Assembly: GCA_002723115.1 (NCBI GenBank) | Contig: PBNL01000051.1 | Location: forward strand, 1-32,636 | Direction of reading: 5' to 3' | Length of the DNA: 32,636 nucleotides | Source: Methanobacteriota archaeon | GTDB taxonomy: Bacteria > Bacteroidota > Bacteroidia > Flavobacteriales_D > Sanyastnellaceae | Part shown: in pieces, positions 15,844 through 24,426 of the stretch | Layout of the letters: the number at the start of each line of letters is the position of its first letter | How positions within the stretch are numbered: position 1 is the stretch's first letter | Program-made: the position numbers and the translations under genes | The notes under the pieces: generated by a model | Told to the model about the DNA's origin: nothing | Seen by the model: only the letters and a program-made list of their open reading frames with translations | The model's database searches: none

Positions 15844-15864
15844 GATTTAAATTTAAGACTAAGT

Positions 15865-18117
15865 TTATGGGCAGTTTTCTCCAAAGCTTGACAATAAAAG
15901 TAAGATATCTGAAACGGATATCATATCGTCACCATCGATATCGTATTCACAATTTGCAGGGCAGCTAAAACCTGACAAAACCAATAGTACATCAGCTACA
16001 TCCACAACTCCATTATTATTCACGTCTACAGGACAATTGTCATTGCCATCACAATCAAAACCTGGGTCCGAGTATTCACAAGACCCATCATCATTCGTGG
16101 CTTCTGGGGCAAAGTTGCAAGCTTCTAAATCTGTGCATCCATCAATTCCAGCGAAGTAAAGTATTGCAGTATTGAGATTAGTTATATCAAACCAAATACT
16201 TCCTATCGCTTTCACCTTAAAACGGGTTTGGTAGCTCGTTTGGTTTGGGATCGTTACTGTGGCTTCTCCGTCGTTTGGCGTACTATCCAATAGTACCGTA
16301 TTGAAATTATATCCACCATCTGTAGACATCGTGATTTCGACGTTTTCAATACTAATAGGGTAAGATGCTGTTCCAGCTACATCCCAAGTAATCTCAACCT
16401 CACTTCCGCCTTGAAGAGATCCACCAGAGGGAGATGTTACAACGAATGGACCTGCGTTTCCGTATACATTAAACGACACCACGTCATCATTAAAGGCTCC
16501 TCCACCTGCTACATTATCCCTTACTGAACATTTGAATTCTAGCCCCCTTGTGTAAGTAGGCATATGCTCTCCAATAGTAACAGTATTGTTTACGAGATCT
16601 ACCTTTCTTGGAAATGACCTCGTTGGTTCAGTTGTAGATGACCATGATCTGAAAATCGGTTGATTTCCTGAAGGATTAGTCAAGTTGTAATCACTACTTG
16701 CAGTTGCTGGGCCCAAATCGTATTGTTCCCAATTGTATGTAATTGCATCACCATCTGGATCTGATGCCGTTGCCTTCAACTCAAAAGGAGTGCTTGATGG
16801 TATGTAAAACCCTCCAGATCCAGCGTCTATGCTGGGAATTGCATTGCCCGTACTGATTGGAGTATCACATGAGTTGCCATTGCCATACACTGTATATGAA
16901 ATCATTTCATTGATGCTCTTATTGTGGAAATGGTCGTCGCTATTGTTCTGTAGGTTTGGAGAACATATACCTGCATAACCCATTATTGTTGAAGCAGATC
17001 CTGGTTCATATGCAGCACTTGACGCTCTGTTGCAAGAATTGTTTTGAGTGTGATTGGCACCCCATTGATGTCCCATCTCATGAGCAACGTAGTCTATATC
17101 AAATGGATCACCTACTGGAACATATCGTCCTGTTACTCCCCGAGCCTTATAATTAGAATAGCATGGTGACTGTAGGCTTGCGATACCACCACCTCCAGTA
17201 GAGAAAACGTGACCAATATCATAGTTCGAAGAACCAATTACATTGTTGCAGGTAGTTTGGTTTTGAGACAACATCGTTGCCCCATTTGAGTTCGTGTAAG
17301 GGTCAGAACTTCCATTCAAATAGATGATGTCATCATTATTGTCTATGATGATCATTCTAAGGCAAATATCTCTTTCAAAAACGCCGTTTACCCTTGCCAT
17401 CGTTGTGTTCATTGCAGCTAGAGCACCTGCAACTGTTCCACCGTGGAATGTTCCATATTCACCCGTACACGCCAGAGCTAACCTATAAGTCCTTAGTGAA
17501 GAACCATTTGGCGTCGTAGCTTGTTTCTGCAAACCCATGATTTGCACCTCCTTGCCATCAGGTTTAGATAAAACTGGAGTAGTTAAATCAGATTTATCAT
17601 CTACACCACACTGCCAATCGCTTTCATTATTTGCATAGAAACTAGACTTTGTATAGCTGATGCAGCGGTTTAAATCTCCAGGATTAAATGGATCAATATA
17701 TATGGTTTGATTTGAAGCCAAAACCATTGCATGAAACCCTTTAGGAGTCAAGTCAAACCTTACTGTAGATGAAGGCGAGTCAATTCCCTGACCTAAATAG
17801 ACTTGAATTTCTGGAAATCTAGCAGCCAGTCCAGGAGCCATTACAGGAGAATTCACAAATGAAAACCTCTCAAATGTCCCATCTGGCATTGGAAGCATAA
17901 TGATAACTGGAGAATCAGCCGCTTTAACATCACTTTCATACGGGGCGCTCGATAGTAAATCCTTCATCGCCTCTAAATCCAAACCAACGACTCTATAATC
18001 TGCTGGTTGTATAGTGGGTTCACCATCGAGGTTGGGGTTGTTTGTCCAATACTGGGTTTGGGCTACAACAACAGACAGAAAACTAAAGACAAGTAGAAAG
18101 GAAAAAAGATGCTTCAT
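15865..18117 (-). CDS. Secreted reprolysin-like zinc metalloprotease with dockerin-like C-terminus
   Basis: Extracellular protease. The signal peptide (MKHLFSF to VVAQ) is followed by a propeptide-like region (about 25-200) and the catalytic domain with HEMGHQWGANH (zinc ligands His346, His350, His356; Glu347) and the Met-turn IMGY at 379. This metzincin pattern is seen in M12B-like bacterial proteins. Beta-rich domains follow (about 430-650). The C-terminus holds one GC-x4-ACNF repeat like those in the giant protein and two EF-hand-like loops, DVNNNGVVDVAD (698-709) and DIDGDDMISVSD (726-737), each followed by LL-rich helices. No canonical T9SS type A domain is present; the dockerin-like pair may replace it. 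The full length is 750 residues. Confidence 0.93.
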   Translation of the reverse strand: MKHLFSFLLVFSFLSVVVAQTQYWTNNPNLDGEPTIQPADYRVVGLDLEAMKDLLSSAPYESDVKAADSPVIIMLPMPDGTFERFSFVNSPVMAPGLAARFPEIQVYLGQGIDSPSSTVRFDLTPKGFHAMVLASNQTIYIDPFNPGDLNRCISYTKSSFYANNESDWQCGVDDKSDLTTPVLSKPDGKEVQIMGLQKQATTPNGSSLRTYRLALACTGEYGTFHGGTVAGALAAMNTTMARVNGVFERDICLRMIIIDNNDDIIYLNGSSDPYTNSNGATMLSQNQTTCNNVIGSSNYDIGHVFSTGGGGIASLQSPCYSNYKARGVTGRYVPVGDPFDIDYVAHEMGHQWGANHTQNNSCNRASSAAYEPGSASTIMGYAGICSPNLQNNSDDHFHNKSINEMISYTVYGNGNSCDTPISTGNAIPSIDAGSGGFYIPSSTPFELKATASDPDGDAITYNWEQYDLGPATASSDYNLTNPSGNQPIFRSWSSTTEPTRSFPRKVDLVNNTVTIGEHMPTYTRGLEFKCSVRDNVAGGGAFNDDVVSFNVYGNAGPFVVTSPSGGSLQGGSEVEITWDVAGTASYPISIENVEITMSTDGGYNFNTVLLDSTPNDGEATVTIPNQTSYQTRFKVKAIGSIWFDITNLNTAILYFAGIDGCTDLEACNFAPEATNDDGSCEYSDPGFDCDGNDNCPVDVNNNGVVDVADVLLVLSGFSCPANCEYDIDGDDMISVSDILLLLSSFGENCP

Positions 18118-18125
18118 GTAATGAA

Positions 18126-18139
18126 AACCAGTGATGGTT
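18126..18139 (-). terminator. Weak hairpin between the lipoprotein and metalloprotease genes
   Basis: AACCA (18126-18130) and TGGTT (18135-18139) form a 5-base stem; on the minus strand it is followed by TTTC. It lies in the 42-base gap after the NTF2-like lipoprotein gene and could end its transcript. The stem is short, so this is a tentative call. Confidence 0.25.
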
Positions 18140-18159
18140 AATAATGGTTGCGTAAGGTA

Positions 18160-18672
18160 CTACTTTGCCAACGCTGTAACGATAGGAGCCCTATCAATGT
18201 TTACATAGTGATACCTTATCAGGCCATCATGTGACATCCTATTAGCAATGTGTACAGCAGCAGTGATCGTGTCTCCTGATTCAGCTAGTACCCCATTCCA
18301 ATTTCCCCAGACAAAAACCCATGGCTCAGGATCAAGATCTGGATAATCAAGTATAACCCTATCAGCATACCTCCCTGTCCAGAAAAATTCAGACCAAACC
18401 CCTGATTCCCTCTGAGCCTTGTACCCCTCTAACGCATCATCAATTTGCTTCAAATCCTCTGGATCCAGCGAGTTCAGATGAACTGTTCCATCCTCTGTAT
18501 AAGACGCTCTATGCTCATCCCAATTCATCGCAGCATAATCATCCATAGACTTCAAAGTCAAGTCTATATCAGCATGCTCAATTAAATGGCACACCTCCCC
18601 CTCTTCCTGCACAGTGCAAGAACTCAGCAAAACAAATGGAAGTAATAATAGCGTGTTAATCTTCGTCCTCAT
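18160..18672 (-). CDS. NTF2-like (SnoaL-type) lipoprotein
   Basis: Small envelope lipoprotein: signal MRTKINTLLLLPFVLLSSC with a lipobox LSSC (Cys19). The mature part looks like an NTF2-like fold: a helix with MDDYAAMNWDEHRASYTEDGTVHLNS, which is the usual time-in-life pattern of SnoaL-type proteins, then beta strands ending in an H-Y-V-N strand. No catalytic residues can be assigned, and many such proteins are binding or isomerase-like. It has 170 residues. Its ATG at 18672 lies inside the upstream gene (17-base overlap), which suggests translational coupling with the 108-residue protein. Confidence 0.8.
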   Translation of the reverse strand: MRTKINTLLLLPFVLLSSCTVQEEGEVCHLIEHADIDLTLKSMDDYAAMNWDEHRASYTEDGTVHLNSLDPEDLKQIDDALEGYKAQRESGVWSEFFWTGRYADRVILDYPDLDPEPWVFVWGNWNGVLAESGDTITAAVHIANRMSHDGLIRYHYVNIDRAPIVTALAK

Positions 18673-18982
18673 CTACAAATACGTCTGTATAATTTTTAAT
18701 TAAATCGAGTTGCTCTTTAGCCATTTTGGGTAGTGATTTCACCCAAAGATTAAAAGTCCTAATAAACTCCTTCCTATATTCTTCTTGTTCCATGTTAGTC
18801 ACATCGTACAACTCCTGTAACTCGTATCGAACATTTCTAAGCAACCTTTCGTGTACCGTAAGCATCCTCTGTCTAGCAGTCCAGTTGCCAAACTTCCATG
18901 CAAGTGCATATTGAGTTGCAGCAATTAACAACTCTTCTTCTAGGTTTTTGAAATTACTTCTGTATTTTTCAGCTGGCGTCAC
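18656..18982 (-). CDS. Small helical protein of unknown function
   Basis: It has 108 residues, no signal peptide and no membrane segment. It is rich in charged residues and predicted to be mostly helical (EELLIAATQYALAWKF, then long helices around 40-95) with an acidic end (DVFVDEDED). I do not recognise the family. The start is GTG at 18982, which gives MTPAEKYRSNF; no in-frame ATG lies nearby. Its 3' end overlaps the lipoprotein gene by 17 bases, so the two are likely expressed together. A weak -7-like box lies at 18997-19004 (TATAATTG on the minus strand). It is divergent from the cytochrome gene. Confidence 0.7.
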   Translation of the reverse strand: MTPAEKYRSNFKNLEEELLIAATQYALAWKFGNWTARQRMLTVHERLLRNVRYELQELYDVTNMEQEEYRKEFIRTFNLWVKSLPKMAKEQLDLIKNYTDVFVDEDED

Positions 18983-19025
18983 GAATCTAAGTTAAACAAT
19001 TATACCTTAAACTTATTACTTCATT

Positions 19026-19382
19026 ATGAACACTAGGACCTCGTTTAAGATTTATACTTCTGCAATCTTCTGTGCATTAATTATGCATAGTTGTGCTTAT
19101 GACGAAAATGAATGCGTTGTTGTCGATGTCTCATATTCTAATGACATCGTTCCACTACTCGATGAAAAATGTGGAAGTTGCCATGGGGCTTCTTACCCTG
19201 AAGCCGACTTGAATCTAACTGATTATGAGGTGGTTTCGCAGACCGCAAATAATTCTAAAATCATACACAGAATCAATCTAGATTTGGCTGACGACCAACT
19301 TATGCCACCTAATTCACCTCTAACAGATTGCCAAATCGATCTATTCACCAATTGGGTTGAACAGGGTGCTTTAAACAACTAA
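19026..19382 (+). CDS. Small c-type cytochrome lipoprotein
   Basis: Envelope electron carrier. The N-terminal signal (FKIYTSAIFCALIMHSC) ends in a probable lipidated Cys23, although the lipobox is not ideal. The single heme site is CGSCH (Cys49, Cys52, His53), with Met93 in the LMPP segment as the likely distal ligand. The sequence before it (DIVPLLDEKCGSCHG) matches the small cytochromes common in Bacteroidota and Planctomycetes surface proteins. It has 118 residues. It is 3 bases upstream of the YceI gene and heads the trio with the DUF5777 barrel, so it may pass electrons to, or sense redox with, that pair (inference). Confidence 0.88.
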   Translation: MNTRTSFKIYTSAIFCALIMHSCAYDENECVVVDVSYSNDIVPLLDEKCGSCHGASYPEADLNLTDYEVVSQTANNSKIIHRINLDLADDQLMPPNSPLTDCQIDLFTNWVEQGALNN

Positions 19383-19385
19383 AAA

Positions 19386-19928
19386 TTGAAACATTACATT
19401 ATTCTTATATCGTTGATTTTGTTTTTAGGCCAAACCGCCTTCACGCAAAAATTCATGTCTCGTAATGTTCAAGTTAAGTTCTTGAGCGAAACGCCAATAG
19501 AGGACATCGATGCCACAAATGATCAAGTAAGCTCACTATTTGATACATCCACAGGCCAAATCGTATTCCAAGTCCCAATCAGAGGATTCCACTTTGAAAT
19601 TGCACTTATGGAGGAACACTTCAATGAAAACTACATGGAATCTGAGGAGTTCCCTAACTCCACTCTCCAGGGCAAAATCGAAAATTGGGAAGAAGTAAAT
19701 TCAGAAGGTGGAGATGTGGTTGTCGTTGGTGAGCTCACTATACACGGAATTACAGTAAACAGAAGCTTTGACGGGAATATCAAATTTGAGGATGGCAACT
19801 GGATTGTACAGTCAGAATTTGCTGTAAACGCTGAGGATTTTGGAATTAAAATACCCAAAATAGTCAGAGGGCAAATCGCAGAAACCATCGTGGTTATGGT
19901 TGAGGGAATTCTAACACCTAGAAAATGA
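19386..19928 (+). CDS. YceI family periplasmic protein
   Basis: YceI proteins form a lipocalin-like barrel that binds isoprenoid or lipid molecules. The start is TTG 19386, giving signal peptide MKHYIILISLILFLGQTAFTQ. The mature part has the expected order: F-x-S-x-TPIEDIDA, then GF-x-F-x-x-ALM-x-EHF-x-ENYMES, then a G-x-LTIHGIT-x-NR strand, and ends in alternating beta strands. It has 180 residues. It sits 3 bases after the cytochrome and overlaps the barrel gene by 4 bases (ATGA), so the three form one transcript. The ligand is unknown. Confidence 0.9.
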   Translation: MKHYIILISLILFLGQTAFTQKFMSRNVQVKFLSETPIEDIDATNDQVSSLFDTSTGQIVFQVPIRGFHFEIALMEEHFNENYMESEEFPNSTLQGKIENWEEVNSEGGDVVVVGELTIHGITVNRSFDGNIKFEDGNWIVQSEFAVNAEDFGIKIPKIVRGQIAETIVVMVEGILTPRK

Positions 19929-20779
19929 TGAGACACTTTATTCTAGTAGCATTTACACTGATTGCAACATCTGGATTTTCTCAAGGTTTAATTGAAGAAT
20001 TGTTACTTGACGATGAGAAGGATATACATTACACATCTGCAACATTTAAAGACACCAGAATAGTAAACCTGCAGAGCAATGAAACTCCAAGCGCTGGGGT
20101 TTTACACTTTGTCATCATGCACAGGTTTGGGACGCTGAATAGTGGGTTATACGATTTGTTTGGGCTGGATAATGCAGAAATGAAAATGTCCTTTGACTAT
20201 GGAATCACAGATGATATCGCCATCTCTCTAGCGCGTAGCAATTTTCAGAAAACTTTTGAGGGAAGCATAAAGGCCAAACTGCTCAAGCAATGTACCGGAG
20301 CTAAAAACGTTCCCATCAGTATTTCTTGGTATTCAGTTGCGATGTACACAAATAGCAGAAGCTTTGACTTCACTCATGTTCAACGAATGAGCTATTCTCA
20401 TCAAGCAATCATATCTAGAAAAGTTTCAAAAGACCTAAGTCTAGCTCTAGTGCCATCATTTGTACACAAAAACATTGTAGATCAGCCGTATGAAATTCAC
20501 GACAACTTCGTGCTTGGCATAGGTGGTCGATACAAAATTGCTACGAGAACAAGCCTCAACGTCGAATACAACTACAGGCTCAATGCATACCAAGACGAAG
20601 AGGCTTATGACGGCTTATCTATTGGATTTGATATAGAGACCGGTGGGCACGTATTTCAATTGCACGTGACGAATTCGGCTGGTATGTTCGAGCGATCGTT
20701 TTTGACTGAGAACACAGGCACTTGGCAGAATGGCGACATATTTTTTGGGTTCAATATGAGCCGTGTCTTCAATCTCTAG
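19925..20779 (+). CDS. DUF5777-type outer membrane beta-barrel protein
   Basis: Predicted outer membrane barrel: signal peptide to GFSQ, then alternating strands to the C-terminal GFNMSRVFNL with a terminal hydrophobic residue. The family signature is visible: FKDTRIVN, then HFVIMHRFG-x-LNSGLYDLFGLD, then DYGITDDI. I assign it to DUF5777 from this pattern. The function is unknown. Its position after the cytochrome and YceI genes is a recurrent order in Bacteroidota as far as I recall, and suggests a shared envelope task. The start may be the first or second of two consecutive ATG codons. The stop overlaps that of the exporter adaptor in CTAG. Confidence 0.85.
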   Translation: MMRHFILVAFTLIATSGFSQGLIEELLLDDEKDIHYTSATFKDTRIVNLQSNETPSAGVLHFVIMHRFGTLNSGLYDLFGLDNAEMKMSFDYGITDDIAISLARSNFQKTFEGSIKAKLLKQCTGAKNVPISISWYSVAMYTNSRSFDFTHVQRMSYSHQAIISRKVSKDLSLALVPSFVHKNIVDQPYEIHDNFVLGIGGRYKIATRTSLNVEYNYRLNAYQDEEAYDGLSIGFDIETGGHVFQLHVTNSAGMFERSFLTENTGTWQNGDIFFGFNMSRVFNL

Positions 20780-21915
20780 TGCTTCTTACCTCTCCCGCCT
20801 TTTCTTTTAAATTCTTCAAAACTAGGTTTATTCCAAACCTTGATTGCATCCTCACCAGTCAGCCCCGAAACAATTTCTACCGACAATCCATCAGAAAGGC
20901 CGAGCTGAATATCCTTACGTTCATATGTGTTTGGGGCAGTTTCTAGCTCAACATATGGCTGTGATCCATCGTACTGGACTAGCATTTCACTCAGAGTAAG
21001 AACCCCTACTCTCTTATCAAGCACAACCTCTGCATTTGCTGAATATCCTGCACGTAAAAATTGCCCCTCTTCAAGAATTACTGCAGCCTTGATTTCAAAT
21101 TGAATAGCACCGCTTTCCTCAATTCCTTTTGGCGAAATATGCTCTAAAGTAGCTGGATAAACCTCATCCTCAATTGCTCCAATAGTTAGCTCGATCTCCA
21201 TTCCCTTGTGCAGCTTTTCAACCTCAGACTCATCTATTTTACCGACAAAAATCAAATCCTGCATATCGGCAACCGAAGCAATCGTAGTTCCGTCGTTAAA
21301 GTTATTCGCCTCGATAACGCTGTTACCCTTTTTGATTGGCACATCCAATACCATTCCATCAATCGTTGAACGAATAAGAGTATTTGAAGCACTTCCTCCC
21401 CTAGCAGTCACACCCTCTTTTACAATTCTCAAATTATCCTTCGCCCCTAACAGTTCTTCTTTTGCTTGTTTCAAAGCAATCTCATCCCTTTGAAGATCCA
21501 TCGCTGAAAGAACACCCTTTTCAAAAAGAGCTGAATTTCTTTCGTAAGTTCTGTTGGCGTCGTCTAATGAGATTTGGGCTCTAGACAATCTGTTTTCTGC
21601 GCTACTAAGCGCCGACATGTTGGGGACTATCATCACCTCTGCTAGAACATCACCTGTCTTAACTAAATCACCTGCTTCAATGTGCACAATGCGAACGATA
21701 CCACTTACCTGAGGTTTGATCAAGATCTCGTGCCTTGGCTGAATGCTACCTGATGCTACGGTCTTGAGAACAATATCGCCTTGTTGTGCGGTTTGGGTTC
21801 TGTAAAATGCCTCAGCAGTTTGCTCCTTCTTATAAAGAAAATCAACAGTGTAAATCGCAGCTGCAACAACAGCAATTACAAAAATTATCAATGCGTAAAG
21901 ACGTCCTTTTTTCAT
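20776..21915 (-). CDS. Efflux adaptor (HlyD/MacA-type membrane fusion protein)
   Basis: Periplasmic adaptor that links the inner-membrane ABC permeases to an outer membrane channel. Residues 7-29 form the N-terminal membrane anchor. The first half of the lipoyl domain (SGSIQPRHEILIKPQVSGIV) is followed by a coiled-coil hairpin (about 100-165, SAENRLSRAQISLDDA) and the second lipoyl half (IDGMVLDVPIKKG). Barrel and membrane-proximal domains follow. It has 379 residues and is the last gene of a four-gene operon, 10 bases after the permease. No TolC-like gene is in the window. The exported substrate is unknown. Confidence 0.92.
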   Translation of the reverse strand: MKKGRLYALIIFVIAVVAAAIYTVDFLYKKEQTAEAFYRTQTAQQGDIVLKTVASGSIQPRHEILIKPQVSGIVRIVHIEAGDLVKTGDVLAEVMIVPNMSALSSAENRLSRAQISLDDANRTYERNSALFEKGVLSAMDLQRDEIALKQAKEELLGAKDNLRIVKEGVTARGGSASNTLIRSTIDGMVLDVPIKKGNSVIEANNFNDGTTIASVADMQDLIFVGKIDESEVEKLHKGMEIELTIGAIEDEVYPATLEHISPKGIEESGAIQFEIKAAVILEEGQFLRAGYSANAEVVLDKRVGVLTLSEMLVQYDGSQPYVELETAPNTYERKDIQLGLSDGLSVEIVSGLTGEDAIKVWNKPSFEEFKRKGGRGKKH

Positions 21916-21925
21916 CTTATTTTTT

Positions 21926-23197
21926 TTATTCAGTTCTAATTGCTTCTACAGGTCTAACAGCAATAGCTCGAACAGCTGGCAAGATACCTGCAAACACGCC
22001 CATTATCAGCATTACGCCCAGAGCAGTTAACACTATTTCTACAGATACTTCAGGATTCCTAAAGCTTCCCCCTGCTCCTCCCATAGAAAGCAGCAGTTTG
22101 TTTACTCCTTCTAGCGAAGCAACTCCTAAGCACATCCCAGTAAGACCTGAAACTGTAGTTAGGAAAAGAGTTTCTGACATGATTTGGCGCATAATCGTCC
22201 GCGGAGTTGCACCCATAGCCCTCCTTATCCCAAGTTCCTTCGTCCTCTCCCTCACAGTAATTAGCATGATGTTCATGATCCCTATCGCCCCTGCCAATAA
22301 AGCAAGACCTCCAAAGACGAATGCTATAAACCTAAACGCTCCAAAAATCGTCTCCATTTCCTCATACGCACTAGCCATCGTCCAATGCCCAAACGCCGTC
22401 CTATCATCCGGATGCACCGACTTTCTCGCCTTCATCAAAGTAACGACCTCTGTTGCGGCCGAATCCGCATGCACATCCGGATCAATCAACAACCCATACC
22501 ACCCGACTCTATCACCCGTATGGAAAGCCTTACCAAAAGTCGTGTAGGGGACAAAGATGCTTTGGTTTGACTCCTCGGCATCCTCACCTGTTTGGAATGA
22601 AGAATACACACCAACAACAGTAAATATCACGCCCTGAACCCTAATTGTAGATCCTATAACCTTTTCATCGGTTTCATATAAAAGCTCGTGGACCCTTTTT
22701 CCTATCACAGCAATTTTCCTTTCCTCTACAATGTCGCCCTCATTGAGGTAGCGACCCTTGAGGATTTTAACCGGCTCAATCTCAATGTATTCCGGCACGT
22801 CGCCATACACGTTGAATGCACCAGACTTTGTCCCCCTAAAAATATTGTTCGACCCTCTGTGCCCACCAAGCTGATTACGAGGTGCCACAAGCTTGGTAAA
22901 TTTCGAATTTTCCTTCAGGAACTCTGTATCAGACTCATTGAAGCTAAAGCTCCTCCCCTTATTGAATCCCTTGTACGGCATAGACGTCCACTGGGTCCAA
23001 AAGAACATTGAGTTCTTTACCCTTCCGCCGAGATCGCTGGTCACACCGTTCTCCAGGCCGTTAGACGCACCAACAGTAACGATGATCATAAATAACCCCC
23101 AGCCGACACCTAATCCTGAAAGGAAGGTTCTGAATGGATTTGCAATGAAAACTTGCAAGATCTCTAATGCCCTATCTCTATCGAAAATTTTAAGCAT
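21926..23197 (-). CDS. MacB-like ABC transporter permease (second of two)
   Basis: Inner-membrane permease of the MacB/FtsX type. One membrane helix near the N-terminus (about 18-40), a large periplasmic domain (about 45-285), then three C-terminal helices with the conserved R-E-RTKELGIRRAMGAT loop and the ending AVRAIAVRPVEAIRTE. It has 423 residues. Its ATG overlaps the stop of the other permease by one base (TAATG), indicating translational coupling. With its partner it could form a heterodimer rather than the MacB homodimer, and it lacks the ATPase domain of MacB. The substrate is unknown. Confidence 0.92.
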   Translation of the reverse strand: MLKIFDRDRALEILQVFIANPFRTFLSGLGVGWGLFMIIVTVGASNGLENGVTSDLGGRVKNSMFFWTQWTSMPYKGFNKGRSFSFNESDTEFLKENSKFTKLVAPRNQLGGHRGSNNIFRGTKSGAFNVYGDVPEYIEIEPVKILKGRYLNEGDIVEERKIAVIGKRVHELLYETDEKVIGSTIRVQGVIFTVVGVYSSFQTGEDAEESNQSIFVPYTTFGKAFHTGDRVGWYGLLIDPDVHADSAATEVVTLMKARKSVHPDDRTAFGHWTMASAYEEMETIFGAFRFIAFVFGGLALLAGAIGIMNIMLITVRERTKELGIRRAMGATPRTIMRQIMSETLFLTTVSGLTGMCLGVASLEGVNKLLLSMGGAGGSFRNPEVSVEIVLTALGVMLIMGVFAGILPAVRAIAVRPVEAIRTE

Positions 23198-24426
23198 TAC
23201 TCGTCTCTTAGGGCTTCAACTGGTTTAATACTGACCGCGCGAATTGCAGGGCCGATTCCGCTTATAACTCCAACAACGGACAACACACCTAGGGCAACTA
23301 ATGCAATGCGGAAGTCGACTTGAGGGTTTTGGAAGTATTCGTGGTCGACCATTGGAGACACTAGTTCTAAAAGGCCTACACCGAGGACGAGGCCGAGGCA
23401 GCCCGAAACGAGCATTAAAGCCAAGCTTTCTTGGACTACAAGGCCTACTATTGATAAACCTGTCGCACCGAGTGCCTTGCGTACCCCAATCTCCTTTGTA
23501 CGCTCCTTGACTGCGATCGCAAGGATGTTTGCCACTCCAACAGCTCCTGCTAGGAGAGTTAGCAGGCCTATACCCCAAATAAACAATTCAATGCCTAGGA
23601 AGATGTTTTGGTATTTCTGGTACTCCTCGTTGTTGTTGTCCATCCATATTCCCCTAGCATCTTCTGGGTGAACACTCTTTCTCTCCTTAATCCATCCAAG
23701 TAGCCTTTCTGTTAGAGTAATTGTTGAGGCAACCTCCATATCGCCAGTACCTAGGATGAGCTGATCTACTTTGTCGCGTCCACCTCTGAAGAGTTTCTTG
23801 GCTGTTGTGTACGGCACTACGGCCATTTTGTTTTCCCAACGATTCCCGGGGTCGTTAAACATTCCTACTACGCTGAAAAGAACTCCTCCAATTGTGATAT
23901 GAGTTCCTATGGGATTCGCGCCCTCGTAGATTTCATCAACTATGGTTTGGCCTACAACAGCAACCTTAGTTTCCTCGTCTATATCCCTTTGAGACACGTA
24001 ACGCCCATCAGTAAGCTTAGTGTTTTCAAGCATCTGATGATCCGGATCAACGCCTCTGATAGGATAAGAGCCAACTTTATCACCATGCTCCATCTGCACA
24101 CCCCACTTGCGAATCCTGCGAGAATAAGAATACACAGAATCCATCTCTGCAAAAATTGCCTCTACATCATTCTCACGAAGCTTCACCTGCTTATTCGCCT
24201 GATTGCCCTTGTAAGCTAATTGGGTTCGGCCTGCTTGCACCCAAATTGAATTAACCGCATCGTCAGCAAATTGATTTTGCACTCCATTTTGTAGACCAAA
24301 CCCAAGCCCCTGCATCACCACAAGAATGAATACACCAAGAGCAATACTAATACCAGTTAGCACAGTCCTCAGCGGATGACTGAGCACGGTGTGTGCTATT
24401 TCGAACCAAGTATCTCGATTAAACAT
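23197..24426 (-). CDS. MacB-like ABC transporter permease (first of two)
   Basis: Same architecture as the next gene: N-terminal helix (about 20-42), periplasmic MacB-type domain with the GQTIVDEIYEGANPIGTHI segment, then FtsX helices with KERTKEIGVRKALGAT and the ending RAVSIKPVEALRDE. It has 409 residues. The start ATG 24426 overlaps the ATPase stop by one base. The two permeases share pattern but are clearly diverged, as is common in Bacteroidota MacAB-like exporters, where two unequal permeases follow one ATPase. Confidence 0.92.
   Translation of the reverse strand: MFNRDTWFEIAHTVLSHPLRTVLTGISIALGVFILVVMQGLGFGLQNGVQNQFADDAVNSIWVQAGRTQLAYKGNQANKQVKLRENDVEAIFAEMDSVYSYSRRIRKWGVQMEHGDKVGSYPIRGVDPDHQMLENTKLTDGRYVSQRDIDEETKVAVVGQTIVDEIYEGANPIGTHITIGGVLFSVVGMFNDPGNRWENKMAVVPYTTAKKLFRGGRDKVDQLILGTGDMEVASTITLTERLLGWIKERKSVHPEDARGIWMDNNNEEYQKYQNIFLGIELFIWGIGLLTLLAGAVGVANILAIAVKERTKEIGVRKALGATGLSIVGLVVQESLALMLVSGCLGLVLGVGLLELVSPMVDHEYFQNPQVDFRIALVALGVLSVVGVISGIGPAIRAVSIKPVEALRDE

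Noticed and set aside
23225-23578. 117-codon minus-strand ORF overlapping the first permease
   Set aside because: It is an out-of-frame shadow rich in Arg, Ser and Pro; the overlapping permease frame has clear family motifs.
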